A DNA stretch of 20,098 nucleotides from an uncultured Mollicutes bacterium (GTDB lineage: Bacteria; Bacillota_I; Bacilli_A; Acholeplasmatales; Anaeroplasmataceae). This document shows positions 1-8,240 of the stretch, piece by piece (positions within the stretch are counted from its first letter, which is position 1; every line of letters begins with the position of its first letter). A program made the position numbers and the translations under genes. The notes beneath the pieces are model-generated. The model did not search any database and was not told the origin of the DNA. It saw nothing but the letters and a program-made list of their open reading frames with translations. The DNA lies in assembly GCA_900547045.1 (NCBI GenBank), contig URFB01000003.1, positions 1-20,098 on the forward strand. Direction: 5' to 3'.

Positions 1-11
1 TCTTTTTTCAT

Positions 12-17
12 TGTCAA
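12..17 (-). promoter_or_regulatory. -35 box of a presumed second rRNA P1 promoter
   Basis: A perfect TTGACA on the minus strand sits in the same context as the -35 box of rRNA P1 at 16305-16310. An A/T-rich stretch lies upstream. The -10 box would be outside the window. Confidence 0.65.
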
Positions 18-43
18 CCATCGTTTTACATATTTCGATTTTT

Positions 44-85
44 TTCTTTAGAATTGAAAAATGGCCTATTTCTAGACCATTTCTC
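44..85 (-). terminator. Rho-independent terminator of gltB
   Basis: The minus strand has a 13-bp stem (56-68 with 73-85) closed by a GAAA tetraloop, followed by a U-rich tail. It starts six bases after the gltB stop codon. The change at position 83 relative to the other copy turns an A-U pair into a G-U pair, so the stem is kept. Confidence 0.85.
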
Positions 86-90
86 TTATA

Positions 91-3000
91 CTAGCTTATA
101 GCTTCCTCAAATGCCTTCATTTGGGCATTATCATCATTTTTATATTTATCAAGCAAGTCAAGCATATGCTTATAATCATTAGGTATTATCTTTACATAAT
201 CACTAATCTTAATATTATTTAATAGATTTTTAGCGTAGTTTGAATTGGTCATATCAATAAAGCGATTAATACGCTTCTTTAAATATGAAAAATCATCTTC
301 TTTCAAATCATATATACTTATTAGATCCGGATTGATATTTTCAAGATTTTCCTTACTACGCTTAATATAGCATACTCCTCCTGACATACCAGATGCAAAA
401 TTATGACCGATTCTATCAAGGATTATAACCTCACCACCTGTCATATATTCACAGCCATGATTACCAACAGAGATAGCAATTGCCTTAGCTCCAGATAATC
501 TTACACCAAAGCGCTCACCACATTCACCTGCAAAATAGGCCTCACCTGATGTAGCTCCATATAAGCAGACATTACCACTAATGATATTTTCTTCCTCTTT
601 GCCCATAAAATCCTTGCTTGGCCTTATACTAATAATTCCACCTGATAAGCCCTTACCAACATAATCATTAGCATCACCTATTACATTTATTGAAATACCC
701 TTAGTTAAAAATGCCCCTAAGGAATTTCCGGCATTGCCATAGCAGTTAATTTCTACCTCATTATGATCAAGGCTTATTTTATTTCTTACAACGTAGCCTG
801 AAAGATATGTACCAATGGCTCTATTAGTATTTTCAACCTGAAGATCAACCGTAGAATTCTTGCTATGTCTTAAATTATCCTCACAAAGCGGTAAAATTCT
901 TTTAGGATCAATAGTATTTAAAAGATTAACATCCTTATATTTCTCAAAATGAGCAGCGGTTTTATTTTGAACCTCAGGATTAAATAATAGATTTGAAAAA
1001 TCAAGTCCATTTATGGGCATAGGATGAATTAATTCCACATGACCAATAACCTCATTTAGGCTTCTATAGCCTAGTAATGCTAGATATTCTCTAACCTCCT
1101 GGGCAATAAAATACATAAAGTTAACAACATTATCCTCTTTACCCTTGAAGTTACTACGAAGCTTTTCACTTTGGGTTGCAACACCAAAAGGACAGGTATT
1201 TAAATTACAAACCTTAAGCATCCTACAGCCAATGGTAATTAAAGGTGCACTTGAAAAGCTAAATAAATCAGCTCCTAAAATAGCACTAACAATAACATCA
1301 AAGCCAGTAAGAAGCTTACCATCAGTTTCAAGCTTAACTCTACTTCTTAAATTATTTAAAATTAAGGTTTGATGAGCCTCGCTCAAACCGATTTCAAAAG
1401 GCTTTCCTGCATGAGAAACACTCGTTCTTGGGGCAGCTCCAGTTCCACCATTAAAGCCTGAAATCAAAATCTTATTCGCTCCCGCCTTAACAACACCTGA
1501 TGCAACCGTACCAACACCGGCTTCACTTACAAGCTTAATCGAAATTTTAGCATTAGGATTAGCACTTCTTAAATCATATATTAATTGAGCTAAATCCTCA
1601 ATTGAATAAATATCATGATGAGGTGGAGGAGAAATCAGCTGAACCCCAGGCGTTGAATTACGAGCCTTAGCAATCCATGGATATACCTTATTCTTAGGTA
1701 AATTTCCACCCTCACCAGGCTTAGCACCCTGTGCCACCTTAATTTGGATTTCCTTAGCACTATTTAAATATTCAATGGTTACACCAAAGCGACCAGACGC
1801 AATTTGCTTAATTTGGCTATTAGAATCCGATTCATATCTAGATATATCCTCGCCACCCTCACCGCAGTTAGACATTCCATGAATTTTATTCATAGCTCTT
1901 GCAAGGGTTTCATGCGCCTCCTTAGATATAGCACCAAAACTCATAGCGCCGGTCGAAAATCTTTTTACAATTTCAGAGGCTGGTTCAATCTCATCAATTG
2001 AAATAGAATTCTTAGTCTTAAGCTTAAATAAATTATGAAGATTAAATATCTTACTATTTACATAGCTTGAATATTCCTTAAATTCTTCATAATCACCCTT
2101 TTGTGTGGAATCCTGTAAAAGCTCAATAGCCTTTTTATCAAGAAGTATCTCCTTATCATCATTATCCTTTATATTATTATGACGTTTTAGTAAATCCTCT
2201 TCAATTTCCTTAAGTCCAATTCCTGAAACAGCACTGCGTGTTCCTGGAAAATATTTACTAACAAGCTCATAGGATAGCCCTAAGGCCTCAAAAATTTGGG
2301 CACCATTATATGATTGAATAGTTGAAATACCCATCTTACTCATAATTTTAGTAATACCCTTAGTATTAGCACTAATATAATTTCTAACGGCCTCATCGTA
2401 TGATTTCTTTATCACACCCGCTTTAATCTTACGATTAATAATATCATAAACAAGTCTTGGACAAACAGCAGTTACACCATATCCAACCAAACAAGCAAAA
2501 TGATGAATCTCACGAGGCTCATATGAATCTAAAATTAAAGACGCATGCGTTCTTAAGGATTTATTTGTAAGGTATGTATGGACCGCTGAGCAAATAAGCA
2601 TTGATGGAATCGCAACATTCTTATTTGATGCCATTCGATCTGACAAAATAATAATGGAAGAGCCATTATTAATTAAATCTGCTACATTCATACAAATATT
2701 TTCAATCGCAGAGGCTAGATTTTGTTGCTTAGGATCATAGGTTATAAAAACCTCACTTGTAATAATTTGATTTAGTGATTTAATTTGATTTAATTCATCT
2801 AAGGAAATAATCGGTGTTTTTAGCTTAATTCGTTTAGCATTAGATGCTGTAGGATGAATTAGGTTTTCCTCACGACCAACATAAATACGCTGGCTTGTAA
2901 CGTTATTTTCTCTTATTGAATCAATAGGTGGGTTAGTAACCTGAGCAAAATTTTGCATAAAGTAATCAAATAATAAGCCCATATTCCTTCTTAAAACTGG

Positions 3001-4488
3001 AAGAGGTCTATCATATCCCATTGCCACCGTTTTATCATTTTGATTATTAACCTGATAAATAATTGAATTATTAATATCATCATTACTATATTTAAAGAAT
3101 GAGCATAAATCATTAAAGCGCTCATCATCTAAATTAGGTGTCATTTCAAAGGAATGTGATGGAAGCTTAATAATATTTTTAACATATTCAGTATAAGGAT
3201 ACTCTGTTGCATATTTAAGCTTAATTTCCTCATTAGCAATAATTCTTTTTTCATTAGTATCAATTAGCAGCATCTTGCCTGGTTCAAGACGCTTTTTATA
3301 TATAATATCCTTCTCGTCAATATTTAAGGATCCGGTTTCCGAATAAATAACTAAGGTATTATCCTTCTTAAGGCAATACCTTGCTGGCCTTAGGCCATTT
3401 CTGTCTAAGGTTGCACCAAGCTTAGTACCATCAGTAAAAATAATAGCCGATGGACCATCCCATGGCTCCATAAAGGTTGAATTAAATTCATAATATGCTC
3501 TTAGCTTAGCATTCATCTTAGAATCCTTAGTCCAAGGCTCAGGAATTAGAAGCATAATTGCCTCTTCAATGCTTCTGCCATTCATGACTAAAAATTCAAT
3601 AAAGTTATCCACCATCGCACTATCACTTGAAGGATTAGCAATTACGGGTAATAGTTCCGCTAAATGCTCCTTATAAATATTAGATTTAAATAAGCCCTCA
3701 CGCGCCATAACACCATTAACATTACCCTTAATGGTATTAATTTCACCATTATGGCAAATCATACGGTAAGGATGAGCCTTACTCCATGAAGGAAAGGTAT
3801 TAGTAGAAAAGCGAGAATGCACAGTCGCAATTGCACTTTTAAATCTAATATCCGTTAAATCAACATAAAAGCTTTGAACCTGCGTTGATACAAGCATACC
3901 CTTATATACAATGGTCTTAGAAGACATTGAGCAAATATAAAAATCGGATAAATTTAATTTTAAGGCGTTCTTTTCAATAATTCTTCTTGCTAAATATAGG
4001 TGTCTTTCAAATTCAAGACTACTTTCATTTGAAGGCTTTTCAATAAAGGCCTGATAAATTCCTGGAAGAGAGCCTTTAGCCTGCATACCAAGCTCAGAAG
4101 CATTAAATGGTACCTTTCTGAAGCCCAAAAGATGAAGCTTAAGTTCATCTAGAGAGCTTCTAAAAAGATCAAGGCTTTTTTTCATGATTTCTTCATTTTT
4201 GGAAGTAAATATTTGCGCAACAGCATAGCTTCCCTCATCAGCTATTTTAAAGCCTAAATCAAGCTCCTTGAAATAATCATGAGGTAGCTGCACTAAAATA
4301 CCAGCACCATCACCCGAATTTGATTCTGCACCAGTACCACCTCTGTGCTCGAGGTGAATTAAAATATCTAAGGCATCCTCAACAATTTTATGGCTTTTAA
4401 TACCATCAATCGATACAATCGCTCCAATACCACAAGCATCATGCTCATATGAAGGATCATAAAGTCCAGAATTTTTAATATTATTCAT
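91..4488 (-). CDS. gltB: Glutamate synthase, large (alpha) subunit
   Basis: This 1465-residue protein is the catalytic subunit of glutamate synthase, which converts glutamine and 2-oxoglutarate to two glutamates in the cytoplasm. The N-terminal glutamine amidotransferase domain (about 19-420) begins after an 18-residue leader at Cys19 in YEHDACGIG, the expected nucleophile after propeptide removal. A central domain (about 460-740) follows, then the FMN-binding synthase barrel (about 810-1180). The 3Fe-4S cysteines are visible as C1088-x5-C1094-x4-C1099, in a segment close to the family's CHLNTCPVGVATQ. The last part (about 1225-1430) has the glycine-rich GXGXG beta-helix, and the length is normal for bacterial GltB. 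The start is supported by an AGAGGCG site about 8 bases upstream and a good promoter. No small subunit (GltD) lies beside it: an rRNA-type promoter module follows directly. The electron-supplying partner must be elsewhere or different. Confidence 0.97.
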   Translation of the reverse strand: MNNIKNSGLYDPSYEHDACGIGAIVSIDGIKSHKIVEDALDILIHLEHRGGTGAESNSGDGAGILVQLPHDYFKELDLGFKIADEGSYAVAQIFTSKNEEIMKKSLDLFRSSLDELKLHLLGFRKVPFNASELGMQAKGSLPGIYQAFIEKPSNESSLEFERHLYLARRIIEKNALKLNLSDFYICSMSSKTIVYKGMLVSTQVQSFYVDLTDIRFKSAIATVHSRFSTNTFPSWSKAHPYRMICHNGEINTIKGNVNGVMAREGLFKSNIYKEHLAELLPVIANPSSDSAMVDNFIEFLVMNGRSIEEAIMLLIPEPWTKDSKMNAKLRAYYEFNSTFMEPWDGPSAIIFTDGTKLGATLDRNGLRPARYCLKKDNTLVIYSETGSLNIDEKDIIYKKRLEPGKMLLIDTNEKRIIANEEIKLKYATEYPYTEYVKNIIKLPSHSFEMTPNLDDERFNDLCSFFKYSNDDINNSIIYQVNNQNDKTVAMGYDRPLPVLRRNMGLLFDYFMQNFAQVTNPPIDSIRENNVTSQRIYVGREENLIHPTASNAKRIKLKTPIISLDELNQIKSLNQIITSEVFITYDPKQQNLASAIENICMNVADLINNGSSIIILSDRMASNKNVAIPSMLICSAVHTYLTNKSLRTHASLILDSYEPREIHHFACLVGYGVTAVCPRLVYDIINRKIKAGVIKKSYDEAVRNYISANTKGITKIMSKMGISTIQSYNGAQIFEALGLSYELVSKYFPGTRSAVSGIGLKEIEEDLLKRHNNIKDNDDKEILLDKKAIELLQDSTQKGDYEEFKEYSSYVNSKIFNLHNLFKLKTKNSISIDEIEPASEIVKRFSTGAMSFGAISKEAHETLARAMNKIHGMSNCGEGGEDISRYESDSNSQIKQIASGRFGVTIEYLNSAKEIQIKVAQGAKPGEGGNLPKNKVYPWIAKARNSTPGVQLISPPPHHDIYSIEDLAQLIYDLRSANPNAKISIKLVSEAGVGTVASGVVKAGANKILISGFNGGTGAAPRTSVSHAGKPFEIGLSEAHQTLILNNLRSRVKLETDGKLLTGFDVIVSAILGADLFSFSSAPLITIGCRMLKVCNLNTCPFGVATQSEKLRSNFKGKEDNVVNFMYFIAQEVREYLALLGYRSLNEVIGHVELIHPMPINGLDFSNLLFNPEVQNKTAAHFEKYKDVNLLNTIDPKRILPLCEDNLRHSKNSTVDLQVENTNRAIGTYLSGYVVRNKISLDHNEVEINCYGNAGNSLGAFLTKGISINVIGDANDYVGKGLSGGIISIRPSKDFMGKEEENIISGNVCLYGATSGEAYFAGECGERFGVRLSGAKAIAISVGNHGCEYMTGGEVIILDRIGHNFASGMSGGVCYIKRSKENLENINPDLISIYDLKEDDFSYLKKRINRFIDMTNSNYAKNLLNNIKISDYVKIIPNDYKHMLDLLDKYKNDDNAQMKAFEEAIS

Positions 4489-4518
4489 AAATAACGCCTC
4501 TTTTCTGCATTTGATTTT

Positions 4519-4547
4519 ATTATAATTAGATAAATAATCAAAATCAA
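4519..4547 (-). promoter_or_regulatory. Sigma-70 type promoter of gltB
   Basis: The minus strand has TTGATT (4542-4547), a 17-bp spacer and a perfect TATAAT (4519-4524). The box ends about 30 bases before the gltB ATG. No operator is obvious. Confidence 0.8.
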
Positions 4548-4573
4548 CATTTTAATATTGTTTTTTTATCTAT

Positions 4574-4606
4574 TAAAAAATCTGAGAGGCAAATAATTCT
4601 CTCAGA
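4574..4606 (-). terminator. Terminator of the adh operon
   Basis: An 8-bp perfect stem, TCTGAGAG pairing with CTCTCAGA (4599-4606 with 4581-4588), has a 10-base loop. On the minus strand it is followed by ATTTTTT. It separates the alcohol dehydrogenase gene from gltB. Confidence 0.88.
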
Positions 4607-4641
4607 CAAAATTAAATATTTAATTTAATTAAGTTATTTAA

Positions 4642-5805
4642 TTATAAGGAAGCCTTTAATATTTCAAGGATATCATTTTCAGATAGAGGCGCCCAAGCAT
4701 TATCAAGACCTTCATTTACAGCAATATGATGAGCCATCTCCTCAAGCCTTGAGGCATCAATTCCTACTTCCTTAAGAGTCATAGGAATACCTAGGGATTT
4801 AAAGAAATCATAAGTTGCATCAATAGCACGATTGGCAATTTCATATGAATCTAGGCCCTTATCAATGCCAAAAATATTGACACCATATGAAACAAAGCGA
4901 GGCAATGTCTTATCATTTAGAATATGCTTCATCCACTTAGGGGTAATAATCGCAAGTCCTTCACCATGGGTGATATCATAATAGCCACTTAAGGCATGCT
5001 CAATACCATGGCAAGGCCAACATGAAGCAGAATTCCCAATTGAAAGAATACCATTACAAGCAAGGGAGCAATCTACCATAAGCTCGGCTCTTGCTTCATA
5101 ATTATCAGGGCTTTCAAGGGCTATTTTAACATTATGCATTAGGCTCTTAATTGTTGCCTCACACATTCCATCAGTTAGGATTGAGGAATCTTTGCAGAAA
5201 TATTGCTCAATCACATGATTAATTGCATCGGCTGTGCCGGCAGCTGTTTGCTTCTTTGATACACTAAAGGTATATTTAGGATCTAGAATTGATGCAACCG
5301 GAAATAGTAATTCATCCATATAGCCAATCTTATCATTAGTCTCGCTACGAGAAATTACACCACCGCTGTCATATTCAGAGCCAGTTGCTGCAAGGGTTAG
5401 GATATCAACAAGTGGTAAAGCCTTCTTAGCCTTAACCTTATATGAAATTAAATCCCAAGGCTCACCATCGTAGCAAGCTCCGGCACAAATAGCCTTAGCA
5501 CAGTCAAGAACAGATCCTCCACCAACTGCAAGAACAACATCAATCTGATGCTCCTTACAAATTCTTACACCATCTAATACACTAGTTGAATATTTAGGAT
5601 TAGGCTCAATTCCACTCAGCTCATAGATTTCATATGATGCTAAAAGCCTTTTTACCTCATCATAAAGTCCTATTTTTTTGATGCTTCCACCACCATAGGC
5701 TAAAAGAACTTTTTTTCCTAATTTTTCAAGCGTTTGAGGAAGTTCTTTAATTGCGTCATGTCCAAAAATTAATCTTGTAGGGGTATAGTAATTAAAATTT
5801 TGCAT
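4642..5805 (-). CDS. yqhD: Iron-containing alcohol dehydrogenase, YqhD/butanol dehydrogenase type
   Basis: This 387-residue cytoplasmic oxidoreductase of the iron-dependent alcohol dehydrogenase family has the same length as E. coli YqhD. Members reduce short-chain or reactive aldehydes with NAD(P)H. The nucleotide-binding motif GGGSVLDCAKAI is at 95-106. The four metal ligands fall where YqhD has them (D194, H198, H267, H281): here Asp193 and His197 in AGTADAINHVIEQ, His266 in CWPCHGIEH and His280 in DITHGEG. An AGGAGG site just upstream supports the start, eight bases after the stop of the flavin-reductase-like gene, so the two are cotranscribed. A terminator follows. The family is clear. 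Whether the in vivo role is aldehyde detoxification or fermentative alcohol formation cannot be told from sequence. The operon's MerR-type promoter and flavin reductase partner favour an inducible aldehyde or redox-stress role (inference). Confidence 0.95.
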   Translation of the reverse strand: MQNFNYYTPTRLIFGHDAIKELPQTLEKLGKKVLLAYGGGSIKKIGLYDEVKRLLASYEIYELSGIEPNPKYSTSVLDGVRICKEHQIDVVLAVGGGSVLDCAKAICAGACYDGEPWDLISYKVKAKKALPLVDILTLAATGSEYDSGGVISRSETNDKIGYMDELLFPVASILDPKYTFSVSKKQTAAGTADAINHVIEQYFCKDSSILTDGMCEATIKSLMHNVKIALESPDNYEARAELMVDCSLACNGILSIGNSASCWPCHGIEHALSGYYDITHGEGLAIITPKWMKHILNDKTLPRFVSYGVNIFGIDKGLDSYEIANRAIDATYDFFKSLGIPMTLKEVGIDASRLEEMAHHIAVNEGLDNAWAPLSENDILEILKASL

Positions 5806-5813
5806 AGTTCCTC

Positions 5814-6368
5814 CTAAATTAGCTTCTTACCAGCATCAAAGGCTTTTCCAACAATTTCGCCTAACTCAATATAATTATGATTAACAGGATCATAGGTAAT
5901 TGGTCTTAGCTTTTTAGCATCAATATTACCATCAGTTAATATAGATTCATCAGCTGATACATTAATAATTTTACCAGTTAAAATTTCTGTTTTTCCATCA
6001 AATGATACAAGCTCACACTCAAGAGCTAAAGGAAGCTCTTTAAAAAGAGGGGCATTTACAAACTTAGATTTTTCCACATGTAAGCCCGCCTTTTCTACCT
6101 TATTAGGAACCTTAGCCCCAGATACGATTCCTACATAGTCACAGGCTACAACCTCAGGTGCAACACCAACAGAAACAGTGAAGGCCTTAGTTAGCTTTAA
6201 ATTATCAGTTGTTTTGTGATTTGAAAGTGCAATCGAAATTTTATCATAATCACTAATACCGCCCCAGGCCGCATTCATTGCATTAGCACTTCCATCCTCA
6301 TTGTATGTACCAATAATTAGTACAGGCATTGGATATAAATATGTTTTTGAACCAAAATCTTTTCTCAT
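5814..6368 (-). CDS. Flavin reductase-like FMN-binding protein
   Basis: This 184-residue protein resembles the flavin reductase-like/FMN-binding split-barrel family (DIM6/NTAB type). The N-terminus YPMPVLIIGTYNEDG (12-26), followed by ANAMNAAWGG and later SIALSNHKTTDNLK, is the usual fold signature. A segment near 75-90 (CDYVGIVSGAK) also fits. Relatives bind FMN and either reduce free flavin or act as small redox enzymes; the substrate is unknown. The ATG follows a GGAG site, and the stop of the preceding small gene lies only five bases upstream, so translation is probably coupled. It shares an operon with the YqhD-type dehydrogenase, which suggests both respond to one redox or electrophile signal. 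No membrane segment or signal peptide is seen. Confidence 0.88.
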   Translation of the reverse strand: MRKDFGSKTYLYPMPVLIIGTYNEDGSANAMNAAWGGISDYDKISIALSNHKTTDNLKLTKAFTVSVGVAPEVVACDYVGIVSGAKVPNKVEKAGLHVEKSKFVNAPLFKELPLALECELVSFDGKTEILTGKIINVSADESILTDGNIDAKKLRPITYDPVNHNYIELGEIVGKAFDAGKKLI

Positions 6369-6373
6369 TTTTA

Positions 6374-6568
6374 TTACTCCTTTTCACATGCATAAAAGAC
6401 AGGGGTATTACCGCTTTTAATAGCCTCTTCATAATATGCAATTTTTCTTTTTACTAGCTTAATTGATTTTTCAAGCTCATCTCTTTTCTGTAACAAAAGA
6501 TTAAGCTGCCTTTGCATCATTTTAAACCGTTCGGTAAATGTTTCGGGTCCTTTTTTAACAAGCTTCAT
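6374..6568 (-). CDS. Orphan MerR-like C-terminal coiled-coil protein (no HTH)
   Basis: The product is a 64-residue, lysine-rich helical protein. The pattern from FTERFKMMQRQL to KRKIAYYEEAIKSG matches the C-terminal dimerisation helix of MerR-family regulators, which typically reads R-L-x-L-L-x-x-x-x-x-x-L-E-x-Q-I ending in K-I-x-Y-Y. The usual 70-residue N-terminal winged HTH is absent. An in-frame ATG 57 bases further upstream (6623-6625) would lie upstream of the -35 box and has no ribosome site. The ATG at 6566-6568 is preceded by a strong AAGGAGG at good spacing, so this short form is the translated gene. It heads the operon with the flavin reductase and dehydrogenase. It could be a remnant or a working dimerisation partner for a full-length MerR protein elsewhere. 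The MerR likeness is by pattern and moderately sure. Confidence 0.72.
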   Translation of the reverse strand: MKLVKKGPETFTERFKMMQRQLNLLLQKRDELEKSIKLVKRKIAYYEEAIKSGNTPVFYACEKE

Positions 6569-6590
6569 ATAATACCTCCTTCTTAAGTAT

Positions 6591-6621
6591 AGTTTAACCC
6601 TAAAGTGAGGTTTATTGTCAA
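6591..6621 (-). promoter_or_regulatory. MerR-type promoter (19-bp spacer with dyad)
   Basis: The minus strand has a perfect TTGACA (6616-6621), a 19-bp spacer, and TAAACT (6591-6596). The spacer holds an imperfect inverted repeat, TAAACCTCAC against TTTAGGGTTA, with 7 of 10 positions complementary. A spacer stretched to 19-20 bp with a dyad inside it is the hallmark of promoters activated by MerR-family proteins. A second candidate -10 (TATACT, 6586-6591) would need a 24-bp spacer and is less likely. The -35 lies ten bases after the chaperonin stop codon. Confidence 0.7.
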
Positions 6622-6630
6622 GCATATTTT

Positions 6631-8151
6631 TTATTTTTTAATGACAGCACATTCACTCGTTAAATATGATGAGGAAATACTTACAGAAATTTTTAAAGCC
6701 TCCATAATTAACTCAGCTGAATCAATAATTCCTTCCTCAAGCATATTAGCTTCCTTATTAGCTAAGACATTAATTCCTTGATTTTTACCAATTGCTGGTA
6801 ATCTATTAATTCCGGCATTCTTAAGAAGAACTTCTAGAGGCTTCTTTAAAGCGTTAATTAGAATTTGCTCACCCTTAGCCTCGTCATTAGCCGAGGATAG
6901 CTCAAGCTTTATTTGATATAAGGCGCTTCCACCACCGGCAAGAACGCCATGTCTTTTCGCACTCATTGTTGAGTTAAGGGCTCTTTGATATAGTTCAACA
7001 ACTGTATCACTATCTAAGGATGCCCCAACAGCAATTTGAATAGCCTTACCAGTCAAGCCCTGAAGCATTAGTCCATAGGCCCTTTTTTCATAATCCTTAG
7101 TTGTATTTTTAATAAGATCCTTTAAATATGAAGCCTGCTCCTCGATATCTTCCTTAGATCCATGACCTCCAATAATTGTTGTTTTAGTCTTAGAAATTAC
7201 AATTTCACTACAGCCACCTAAATCATCAATTGATGCCTCACGCATGTGATCAATTAAATGGTCAGTATAAATTATTGAACCGGTAAATACTCTAATATTA
7301 TTCATTAAAATACGCTTGTCTTCACCCACACCAGGAGCTTTAATAAGATATACTCTAAAGACCTTATTTAGATTATTTTGTTCAATTACGTCCTTAATTG
7401 AACTATCAAAATCATCAGCAATAATAATTAAAGGACGATTAGCAGCCCTAATTTGCTCAAGAATTGGCAAAATATCATCAATATTTTGAAGCTTAGTGCT
7501 AGTAAGAAGGATATAAGGATCATCAACTGTTATTTCATTTTTCTCATTAAGCATTGAAATATTTTGTAAGCCCTGATTAAATCTAAGGCCTGCCGTTTCA
7601 ATTAACTCTGTTTCATTCGTTTTACCCTTAATGACGCTAACAATTCCTCCATCGCCACTATCCCTAATGGCCTTAAAGATATTGTTTGCGATATCTTCAC
7701 TTCCGCTTGCACTTAAAGCTACAGCTTTAATTCTTTCATCACTTGCAGGTAAGCTTTCATTTTTAAGAATGTTAAGCACCTTTACTAAGCATTTATTCAT
7801 GCCATCACGCAAGGGAATAGGATTGGCTCCTTCATTTAAGGCTGTCATTCCATCATTAATCATGCTAGCTGTAAGAATAGATACTAAGCCTCTTCCATCA
7901 CCACATTCAAGGCTCATTTGATGAGAGGCTTCCTTCATTAGCTTATAGCCTAAGCCTTCAAATTGATCTTCAAAATTAACATTCATTCCACCAGAATATG
8001 AATCCTTAGAAGCTTTTATATCACCATTTTTATCAATAATTGTGTTATATGAGCTAGGACCGTAGCTTGATGAAGCTAATCTTAAATAATCATTAACTCC
8101 CTTTAGCATTTTTTCACGTAAAGATACACCATACATTAACATAGCTACCAT
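6631..8151 (-). CDS. groEL: Divergent GroEL/Cpn60-like chaperonin
   Basis: The product is a 506-residue group I chaperonin-like protein, alignable by eye to GroEL over its whole length. Landmarks include SLREKMLKGVN, a full apical domain, KAPGVGEDKR for KAPGFGDRR, VLAGGGSAL for VVAGGGVAL, and the C-terminal TSECAV for TTECMV. The ATP site is partly altered. Asp50 (GroEL Asp52) is kept and GDG at 84-86 is kept, but the following three Thr are Arg-Gly-Leu. LGPKG is YGPSS, and the catalytic Asp398 position is Arg390. The GGM tail is missing. GroES is not adjacent. I place the start at 8151 because GAGGT sits six bases upstream. The longer frame starting at 8202 would begin only about ten bases after the -10 box and has no ribosome site. 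Heat-shock style regulation is indicated by CIRCE. It may be a specialised or non-hydrolysing chaperonin (inference). Confidence 0.9.
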   Translation of the reverse strand: MVAMLMYGVSLREKMLKGVNDYLRLASSSYGPSSYNTIIDKNGDIKASKDSYSGGMNVNFEDQFEGLGYKLMKEASHQMSLECGDGRGLVSILTASMINDGMTALNEGANPIPLRDGMNKCLVKVLNILKNESLPASDERIKAVALSASGSEDIANNIFKAIRDSGDGGIVSVIKGKTNETELIETAGLRFNQGLQNISMLNEKNEITVDDPYILLTSTKLQNIDDILPILEQIRAANRPLIIIADDFDSSIKDVIEQNNLNKVFRVYLIKAPGVGEDKRILMNNIRVFTGSIIYTDHLIDHMREASIDDLGGCSEIVISKTKTTIIGGHGSKEDIEEQASYLKDLIKNTTKDYEKRAYGLMLQGLTGKAIQIAVGASLDSDTVVELYQRALNSTMSAKRHGVLAGGGSALYQIKLELSSANDEAKGEQILINALKKPLEVLLKNAGINRLPAIGKNQGINVLANKEANMLEEGIIDSAELIMEALKISVSISSSYLTSECAVIKK

Positions 8152-8211
8152 ATTAAGACCTCGATTTCTAATTTTAGCTATTTTTAAATAGTAAAATATC
8201 ATTACAGCTAT

Positions 8212-8240
8212 ATTATAGTCTTATTAATTGGCACTGTCAA
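8212..8240 (-). promoter_or_regulatory. Promoter of the chaperonin gene
   Basis: Perfect TTGACA (8235-8240), 17-bp spacer and perfect TATAAT (8212-8217) on the minus strand. The -35 box lies inside the CIRCE operator, so HrcA binding would block polymerase. Confidence 0.92.

Larger units (their letters stand above)
1..88 (-). repeat. Copy 1 of the rRNA terminator/UP/promoter module
   Basis: Positions 1-88 match 16294-16381 at 85 of 88 bases by eye, with differences at 9, 51 and 83. The second copy lies just upstream of the rRNA operon in this window and carries its terminator, A/T-rich UP-like stretch and P1 -35 box. Here the module follows gltB and ends at the window edge with the -35 box TTGACA at 12-17. 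The matching -10 box would lie about 10 bases outside the window. The likely meaning is that a second, codirectional rRNA operon starts immediately to the left. The repeat is seen directly; the second operon is inferred. Confidence 0.9.

Noticed and set aside
6569..6625. An N-terminal extension of the MerR-like protein to 6625
   Set aside because: These codons overlap the -10 box, spacer and -35 box of its own promoter and lack a ribosome site.
8152..8202. A longer chaperonin start at 8202
   Set aside because: It would sit only about ten bases after the -10 box with no ribosome site, and the extra residues do not resemble GroEL.
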